Shown here in pieces: positions 56,632 through 64,000 of a stretch of 64,000 nucleotides of DNA. Origin of the DNA: Isoetes taiwanensis (taxonomy: Eukaryota; Streptophyta; Lycopodiopsida; Isoetales; Isoetaceae); NCBI GenBank assembly GCA_021234155.1, contig JAJEKV010000041.1, positions 7,696,917-7,760,916 on the forward strand. The letters are read 5' to 3'. The first letter of the stretch is position 1, and every line of letters starts with the position of its first letter. The notes under the pieces are model-generated. The model was not told the origin of the DNA. It worked only from the letters and a program-made list of their open reading frames with translations, and searched no databases. The translations under genes and the position numbers were made by a program.

Positions 56632-56810
56632 ACTCCTCTACCAAAACTTCCAAAGGTTATCATATTTCTTGCATAAAGTCTTAGTCATCATGTCCATGTC
56701 ACCACCATCTAGCCATGTCACCCAAAATTTGCCACCACCACCCAATGAAAAGACCAAAGATGGACATCTTTTCATTTTTGGCCCAGTCAAAACTTGGCCT
56801 TGCTTACTTG
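56632..56810. other. Lead-in to the minisatellite
   Basis: Irregular CCACCACC, CCATGTC and CTTGGC words grade into the regular array. No gene. Confidence 0.4.
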
Positions 56811-57754
56811 GCATGCCATTTCACCACTTGGAGTGCCTAGGCCACCTTGGCATGTTGGACCCTAGGTGGCATGTTGGAGCTCGCGTGGCATGTTGGAGCC
56901 ACCTTGGCATGTTTGAGCCTAGGTGGCATGTTAGAGCCACCTTGGCATGTTGGAGCCCACGTGGCATGTTTGAGACACCTTGGTATGTTTGAGCCACCTT
57001 GTCATATTGGAGCCTAGGTGGCATGTTTGAGCCACCTTGGCATGCCTGAGCCACCTTGGCATGTTGGAACCTAGGTGGCATATTGGATCCCACATGGGAT
57101 GTTTGAGCCACCTTGGCATGTTTGAGCCACCTCGGCATGTTGGAACCTAGGTGGCATGTTGGTGCCTAGGTGGCATGCTTGAGGCACCTTGGCATGTTGG
57201 AGCCTAGGTGGCACGTTGGAGCCCACATGGCATGTTTGAGCCACCTTGGCATGTTAGGCCTAGGTGGTATGTTTGAGCCACCTTGGCATGTTGGAGCCTA
57301 GGTGGCATATTGGAGCCCGCGTGGCATGTTTGAACCACCTTGGCATGTTGGAGCCTAGGTGGCATGTTGGGAGCCCACGTGGCATGTTTGAGCCACCTTG
57401 GCATGTTGGAGCCTAGGTGGCATGTTAGAGCCCGCGTGGCACGTTTGTGCCACCTTGACATGTTTGAGCCACCTTGGCATGTTTGAGCCTAGGTGGCATG
57501 TTGGAGCCCGCATGGCATGTTTGAGCCACCTTGGCATGTTTGAGCCTAGTGGCATATTTGAGCCACCTTGGCATGTTGGAGCCCGCATGGCATGTTTGAG
57601 CCACCTTGGCATGTTTGAGCCTAATGGCATATTTGAGCCACCTTGGCATGTTGGAGCCTAGGTGGCATGTTGGAGCCTACATGCCATGTTTGAGCCACCT
57701 TGGCATATTTGAGCCTAGGTGGCATGTTGGAGCCCACGTGGCATGCATGGGCGC
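56811..57754. repeat. 19-bp minisatellite, block 1
   Basis: The unit is GGCATGTT(G/T)GAGCC followed by either TAGGT or ACCTT. The two variants of the last five bases are nearly reverse complements, so CCTAGGTGG and CCACCTTGG cores alternate along the array. About 50 units with frequent variants. Both strands lack stop codons over long stretches only because the unit has none. Confidence 0.95.
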
Positions 57755-58202
57755 GGGATATCCTTACCCTGGTTTCGGGGATCCCAGAGGGGGTGATCTG
57801 GGAGGGCCGGGATCCCAAGAGGTGTGATCGGGAGGGGCCGGGATCCCCGGTTCTTTCAGCGATTCTGGCGCAAAAAATCTTGGCCCTTATAGGGATTTTT
57901 GGGGCAAATTTGTTGTGGGATTTTCTCCCTCGATCCGGCTCCGAATCGCATGGGATCAGTTCGTAGCTGGTCGGAATCGGGAGGGCAAGGGGATCAGGTA
58001 GATGCGGAGGAGGAAGCAGGGCGAGCGCTGCTGCACTGGCCTCGCTCCAATCCGGCAAAAAAAACAGCAAAAGCTACTTGTGAAAGAAGGCGTTAGCTGC
58101 TTGATTAAGCGTGGGATCAGGAGGAGGGATCTCGCGTGGGGATCCCGGAGGAGGGGATCCCATTTCCCTCCGGGATCCCCCAAACCAGGGTAAGACTATC
58201 CC
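57755..58202. mobile_element. 448-bp inverted-repeat element inserted in the minisatellite
   Basis: The left end reads GGGATATCCTTACCCTGG and the right end, reversed, reads GGGATAGTCTTACCCTGG. Similarity continues inward over GGGGATCCC and GAGGG, giving about 35 bp. The inside is GC-rich and has no transposase. Target duplication cannot be told because GCATG occurs on both sides as part of the array. Confidence 0.8.
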
Positions 58203-59920
58203 AAACCGCATGTTTGAGCCACCTTGGCATGTTTGAGCATGTTGGAGCCTAGGTGGCATGTCTGAACCACCTTGGCATGTTGGAGCCTAGGTGGCATGTT
58301 TGAGCGACCTTGCTAAGTTTGAGCCACCTTGGCACGTTGGAGCCGCCTTGCGCGTTGGAGCCACCTTGGCATATTGGAGCATAGGTGGCATGTTGGAGCC
58401 CAGGTGGCATGTTTGAGCCACCTTGGCATGTTTGAGCCTAGGTGGCATGTTGGAGCCTAGGTGGCATGCCTGAGCCACCTTGGCACGTTGGAGCCACCTT
58501 GGCATATTGGAGCATAGGTGGCATGTTGGAGCCCAGGTGGCATGTTTGAGCCACCTTGGCATGTTTGAGGCTAGGTGGCATGTTTGAGCCACCTTGGCAT
58601 GTTTGAGCCTAGGTCGCATGTTGGAGCCTGCGTGGCATGTTTGAGCCACCTTGGCATGTTTGGGCATGTTGGAGCCTAGGTGGCATGTGTGAACCACCTT
58701 GGCATGTTGGAGCCTTGGTGGCATGTTGGAGCCTTGGTGACATATTGGAGCCTAGATGGCATGTTTGAGCCACCTTGGCACGTTGGAGCCACCTTGGCAT
58801 GTTGGAGCCTAGGTGGCATGTTGGAGTCCATGTGGCATGTTTGAGCCTAGGTGGCATGTTGGTGCCTAGGTGGCATGCTTGAGCCACCTTGGCATGTTGG
58901 AGCCTAGATGGCATGTTGGAGCCCACATGTCATGTTTGAGCCACCTTGACATGTTTGAACCTAGGTGGCATGTTGGAGCCAAGGTGGCATGTTGGAGCAC
59001 ACATAGCATGTTTGAGCCTAGGTGGCATGTTGGAGCCTAGGTGGCATGTTTGAGCCACCTTGGCATGTTGGAGCCTAAGTGGCATGTTTGAGCCACCTTG
59101 TCATGTTATTAGAGCCTAGGTGGCATGTTGGAGCCTACGTGGCATGTTTGAGCCACCTTGGCATGTTTGAGCATGTTGGAGCCTAGGTGGCATGTCTGAA
59201 CCACCTTGGCATGTTGGAGCCTTGGTGGCATGTTGGAGCCTAAGTGGCATGTTCGAGCCACCTTGGCATGTTTGAGCCATCTTGGCATGTTGGAGCCACC
59301 TTGGCATGTTGGAGCCTAGGTGGCATGTTGGAGCCCACGTGGCATGTTTGAGCCACCTTGTCATGTTGGAGCCTAGGTGGCATGTTGAAGGTACCTTGGC
59401 ATGTTTGAGCCTAGGTGGCATGTTAGAGCCTAGGTGGCATGTTTGAGCCACCTTGGCATGTTGGAGCCCATGTGGCATGTTTGAGCCACCTCGGCATGTT
59501 GGAGCCTAGGTGGCATATTGGAGCCCACATGGCATGTTTGAGCCACCTTGTCATGTTGGAGCCTAGGTGGCATGTTTGAGCCACCTTGGCATATTGGAGC
59601 CTAGGTGGCATGTTAGAGCCACCTTGGCATGTTTGAGCCTAGGTGGCATGTTAGAGCCACGTTGGCATGTTGGAGCCTAAGTGGCATGTTTGAGCCACCC
59701 TGGCATGTTTGAGCCTAGGTGAGCCTAGGTGGCATGTTGTGAGCCACCTTGGCATGTTGGAGTCTAGGTGGCATGGTGGAGCCCACGTGGCATTTTGCGT
59801 CACCTTGGCATGTTGGAGCTCGCATGGCATGTTAGAGCCCCGTCGCATATTGGAGCCACCTTGGCATGTTTGACCACCTTGGTGGCATGTTTGAACCTAG
59901 GTGGCATGTTTGAGCAAGGT
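58203..59920. repeat. 19-bp minisatellite, block 2
   Basis: Same unit and alternation as block 1, about 90 units. Some deletions (for example GTTTGAGCATGTTGGAGCC near 58218) recur at 58650 and 59165, showing higher-order copying of multi-unit blocks. Confidence 0.95.
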
Positions 59921-60226
59921 ATGTATGCTCAAATGATGATACCTTGAGTGTTTTTTAACATTTCTGGCTGATATTTGAAATGACTATCAGGGAATACTTG
60001 TAGGAACATGTAGAAAGAAATTTGGCTTGATTTGGAACTAAGGTGATGGAGAGAAATTAGATATATTTTTCTTTCAATAAACTATAAGAAAAAACCAGCA
60101 AACAATTTTTTGAATCCTGATTTCTTTAAGTTTTTTGTTTTGTGCTTTCAACTCCTGCAAGTCTGAATGGACCTATATGCTCAAAAAATGGATTTGAGGC
60201 AAAAAGGAGCAAAACTCTCCCTCCCT
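59921..60226. other. Non-coding spacer
   Basis: Nothing recognisable. Confidence 0.4.
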
Positions 60227-60266
60227 CTCACACACACATGCGCGCACGCACACACACGCATGCACT
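60227..60266. repeat. (CA)n-rich microsatellite
   Basis: CTCACACACACATGCGCGCA followed by CGCACACACACGCATGCAC: an alternating purine-pyrimidine tract. Confidence 0.85.
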
Positions 60267-60519
60267 CTGGATCTAATAGACTTGTTGGTCCCCATGGATG
60301 TTAAAGTTAAATTCAATTCAACTCAAATTTGGGATCTTCATATGTCTTTGCATTCTAGCTTTCTATAAGCATGAGGGGTACAGGGACAATAGATGAGATA
60401 TTGCATTTTTACACATGGCATGTAATGACAACATGAATACTTTATGGGGTGTCATATAGATGGGAGTAGTGCAATGATTGTATAATGGTGCTTACAAAAT
60501 TGGCTATAAAGAACCTTAA

Positions 60520-60745
60520 AATACCACACCCCTTTAAAGAAACAGACATTCTTTAAAAAAAAACTTCTTAAAAACTACACTTACTTATAAACCACACCTC
60601 AAAAAACTACACTTCCTTAAAAATACCACCACCTCAAACGAAAAAACCACAGTTCCTTTAACAAAAAACACACCTCCTTAAAAAACCACACGTCCTAAAA
60701 AAACAAAAACCACAGCTCCTTAAAAAAATAACAGTGGACGTTCCT
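60520..60745. repeat. Degenerate A-rich minisatellite
   Basis: Words of the type CCTTAAAAAACCACAC recur about every 20-30 bp with variable A runs. No coding potential. Confidence 0.6.
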
Positions 60746-62485
60746 TGTCCACTTAAAAAACAACATCGTTAGTTAGTAAAACCACACCTCCACATATCTA
60801 CATGTAGGTTTTTTTTGAAATCTCTAAATAAAGAACATGTGGACCCAAGAAAACTATAGTTTTCAACAGTGGACCAAAATTTGGGGTCAGTGTGTTGACC
60901 TCCAACTAATGATACATTAGAGAGGCAATTAATGTACCCACACGACAAGTGGGAGACAAGAGGTGCTTGAAAGTTGTTGTAAACAATGTTTTAAATACAG
61001 AGAATTTGGAGGGACACTTTGAATAGACCCAAGTCTGGAGTAGGAACAAGGTAGGTGTCCAATGAACATCTCAACAAGGAGAATGTGCTCTGGACTTGGT
61101 ATCGTGTGTGTATCCCGAGGAGTAGCTCCACGTTGGTATATGCGTACTATGACCATTTAATGGTAAAACATAAGAAGAAAAAGAAAGGGTGTATAATAGG
61201 ACTTTTAGTTCACATTCCATATGAATAGGAAGTAATGAAAATAAGAGTTCTATACTAGACATTAAACATGTCCACTAGGAACTTAGGGTGGCATCTGCCC
61301 CTGTGGAATTTGTGACTGGAGCTTGAGGATCAAGGCAAACGAAAGAGAGTCTAGAAAGTGTGGTGTCGAAACCACAACATGTCTATGGTACCAGATAACC
61401 GAGTTGAGGAAATCAATTGGCAGCAAGTATGAACATAGCTAGGTGGCTATATCAACGAGTTACATATGAGTCTAGAATTAGGGTTGGCGCACACATGTTA
61501 CTATATCACATAATAACAACGTAGCGGTTTTGGATGTGGGGAGGATTTAGTAGTATCAAATACTACACACTAGTGAGGATATCGAGGATGTCGATTGTGA
61601 TATTCAGATGTATGTCATATTGGAAGATAGTAGAATATTCGGACAAGGCGAGTGAAATATTACTTAGGAAGGTTTAAAGAATAAGCATAATGATATGCAT
61701 ATATGCAAAGATATTGGATTAAGTATGATCCAGCAGAGATAAGCATTCAAGTTATCCCAATGGTTGGAGTTGACTATCTTAGGTTCATCGTACTAAGGAA
61801 TATGGAAAGAGTTTAAATCAGTGAAAATAGCTAGAGTAAGTCTAGCATATACGATGATGTTACATTCAAAAACATCTCGAGGATGATTGGAATGGTGTTG
61901 GAATAACCGATAACGAGAGCTTAACTACTCAAAGGTTCTAGATACCAATGAATTACTTCAGCGTTATAAGCTGAGAAAAGAAAGTACGACGACTTTGACG
62001 ATTATACCTTTAGGAATAACTGAGACGAGGGCAACACATAGCAATTCCAAGTCCCAATAAAGATCAAGACGAGGTGTATAGATCAGAAGGGGTGAGATTA
62101 TATAGACCAGTAGTCCATATATCCTAAGAGTTCCCTACTCGCGGGGAACAATTCTAGATACTGAAGTAGAAGCTGGAGGATTCGTTGCCTTGAGGCATAG
62201 ACCCCTTAGAGATTACGACTTTGAAACTCTTAAGAGGGTAAGGAATCGGATAACCATATGGCGGTTACTAACGAAGATTGAAACATTGGGTTTTCCTATT
62301 AAGAGACCAAGAGGTTTTAATGCCATTATGAAGGAGCCAAAGACGACAACATTTGAAAGTGATCAAAAGTTGAGGTTGACATGATAACTTAAGAAAATAG
62401 GTTAGTTGTGACAAAGCATGGCAGAAGGAACCTTTAGAAAAGGCCTTCGACTGTGGTAGAAACCTTTGGAATTATAGTATAATCC
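60746..62485. other. Non-coding DNA without recognisable features
   Basis: Only short frames. The longest plus frame (62190-62384, MRHRPLRDYDFETLKRVRNR) shows no domain. It is probably degraded repeat DNA. Confidence 0.4.
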
Positions 62486-62698
62486 GGTGTGGGGCATGGA
62501 TCGAAAATAGGGGGGTTTCTCCCCGAAAAATCTGCCCGTCCTTAAAATTTTCTGATTAAATAAAATAAATTCCGGCAACGTTTCGGTCATTTTTGCAAAA
62601 AAATCCGGAAAATTAAGCTTGAAAAAATCCGGAAATCTGGTAATATCAAATGTGGGCGCATTTTTCCAGTTCGGTAAATTCGGGCCCTTGGTGTGGGG
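62486..62698. repeat. Segment between 9-bp direct repeats GGTGTGGGG
   Basis: GGTGTGGGG is at 62486-62494 and 62690-62698. The 195-bp interior contains AAAAATCCGGAAA twice. Nine bases would suit a Mutator-type duplication, but I see no terminal inverted repeats. Confidence 0.35.
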
Positions 62699-63512
62699 AT
62701 CATAGGTACTAAAGGAATGGTTGAAATAGCTAAAGACCCTATCAAATGTAGACAACATATACCCTTCCAACATAGAGTTGGCTACTGTCCATTTGGGAAG
62801 TCTGTGGCTCAGCCACATCATAAAGGTATATAGGCAATGGGTTTTGTTTTTTTTTTTGTTTTTTTTTTTGAGGGTAAGATTTTTTTATTAATATAAAAAC
62901 AAGGTACACGACCTTTTTGTGGGCTCCACAATAGGCCAGATAGGAAGTATACAATGCTCTTGGTCACCAGCTGAAAATCGGCCATAGTCGTAGAAAACAT
63001 ATCGAAGAAGAGAAGAAATGAAGGACCCTTATTAATGATATTTAGCGATTCTATTACCTCAGATGAAGGGTGGTCTTTGCTAACATGCAAAGATAGATTT
63101 CCGGCTTAATGCAATAAGAGCTAAAAAGCTTATGTAAAGATTCGGTGCATGGCTTAGGGAAGAAGACTTCCATGTCCTAGGACAACATGGTGAATTGAAT
63201 TTACCAAGAACCTTTTTAATAGAAGAGGCCTATCTTGAGAGGTCTTTGGGTGGGTACTGTCCTTTGGGATATTCACATAATCCCTTGGAATATGTAAGTT
63301 CATTTGCGGAACTTAAGGACGTTTAGGCACTAAAATAATGGTTGGAAATACTTTGCCCCAACCATATCTAAATACCTTAGAAGGAGGTGATTAGTCAACA
63401 ATGGTTGGATGCAATTGAACCATTACGGTAGAACAACTCCAAAAGAGGGTAGGCCATCGTCAATTTGATAGGCGCGTGGCACAGATAATTAATCACAGCC
63501 ATATAGGCGGTG
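62699..63512. repeat. Diverged direct duplication, 62700-62840 and about 63326-63512
   Basis: Shared words in order: TAGG-ACTAAA-AATGGTTG, ACC(C/A)TATC-AA, GGCTACTGTC or GGCCATCGTC-ATTTG, then GTGGC-CAG, CCATATAGGC or TATATAGGC. Similarity is low but collinear. A poly(T) retroposon tail (62842-62869) lies between. Confidence 0.4.
62842..62940 (-). mobile_element. Possible retroposon 3' end with poly(A) tail (minus strand)
   Basis: T-rich runs (62842-62869) then GAGGGTAAGATTTTTTTATT, ATAAAAACAAGG and unique DNA. It resembles the junction at 53802. Probably the 3' end of a minus-strand retroposon; class unknown. Confidence 0.35.
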
Positions 63513-64000
63513 AAGTTTGGCACAAAATAATAATAAAGTTTGTATCTGAGATTAATTAGAATAAAGTGTTGACATTGTTTAGGGTTCTAATACAAGCACT
63601 CCCTACGTGTTACAGAGTATGTATCATGATCTGAGGGAAGTGATCCATAAAAGGAACACAACCAATGAGAAGAAATGTTGAAGGGTAGTAGGATCAAAGA
63701 AATCCAAACCCATGGTCTAGAGGGGTGCTGCATGGCAGTCCCTAGTCGGTTGGGCGAAGAGAGATCCCTTTTCCTAGAAATGAGACGAGTTAAAACTTGG
63801 ACACTGAAGAAAAATAACGTGAGCTATGGTGATCTCTATGAATTTCCTTTTTTTCTTTATTTTTTTTTCTATAACCCGAGTATATATAAAGTCAAGCAAG
63901 ATATAAGATAAAGGACATGAGTGTAACGTAGATTAAGTCATGGCAGAGTCGGAAGAAATTTTATTATCAAGGCATCTACCAAAGGAAAAAAAATTATTTA
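63513..64000. other. Non-coding end of window
   Basis: No gene or repeat recognised. A frame at 63675-63911 has no domain signal. Confidence 0.4.

Noticed and set aside
56821-59848. Long open frames on both strands through the minisatellite (repeating MPRWLKHATWAPTCHLGSN-like peptides)
   Set aside because: A 19-bp unit without stop codons is open in several frames on both strands automatically; no start context, splice sites or composition bias supports a protein.
56811-59920. CRISPR array
   Set aside because: Repeats are contiguous 19-bp units without unique spacers, in eukaryotic DNA with no cas genes.

Overview
The window looks like nuclear DNA of a land plant, most likely a fern or another non-flowering vascular plant. 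The lineage cannot be fixed from the sequence. The evidence is a plant-type ABCB transporter relic with introns, Ty3/gypsy retroelements of Tat-like type, long LTRs and low gene density. I found no intact host gene, tRNA, rRNA or CRISPR array. Almost everything is transposon sequence, broken gene fragments or satellite DNA.

Layout. 1-3468: 3' end of a plus-strand Ty3/gypsy element (family A: integrase, 3' untranslated region, LTR). 3469-8438: mixed repeat remnants, including an LTR-like repeat (family C) split by about 1.1 kb that carries a minus-strand gene fragment, and the minus-strand C-terminal end of an integrase (element B). 8439-15182: about 6.7 kb with matching GGGTTGCCC ends that appears to sit inside element B's integrase. 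It carries an ABCB pseudogene (9279-12063), a possible transposase remnant and the last exons of an unknown gene.

13463-48613: four head-to-tail copies of one block (7692, 7688, 9885 and 9886 bp). Each copy holds the last exons and 3' flank of the unknown gene, a minus-strand element B fragment (integrase, RNase H, end of RT), a family A LTR, family A 3' untranslated region plus integrase, and a truncated solo LTR. Copies 3 and 4 also carry the same 2.17 kb inverted-repeat transposon at the same site with the same 8-bp target duplication. The solo LTR is complete only at the right edge (47699-49583), where it is flanked by GTACC on both sides inside an integrase.

50177-52458 is the most interesting coding stretch. 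It is a plus-strand Tat-like polyprotein relic in which an archaeal-type RNase H lies upstream of the reverse transcriptase, and the usual RNase H after RT has lost catalytic Asp residues. 52459-54700 holds a second family C copy and retroposon tails. 55039-56631 holds a possible signal-peptide exon, an inverted repeat of about 310 bp per arm, and a broken minus-strand coding remnant. 56811-59920 is a 19-bp minisatellite interrupted by a 448-bp inverted-repeat element. 59921-64000 is degenerate non-coding DNA with simple repeats.

The retroelements together supply gag-less pieces of one Tat-like replication machine (RNase H, RT, integrase, LTR), but no copy in the window is intact. Differences between the tandem copies often fall in small clusters at CTG/CAG/CG words, so some frameshifts may be assembly errors rather than true decay.
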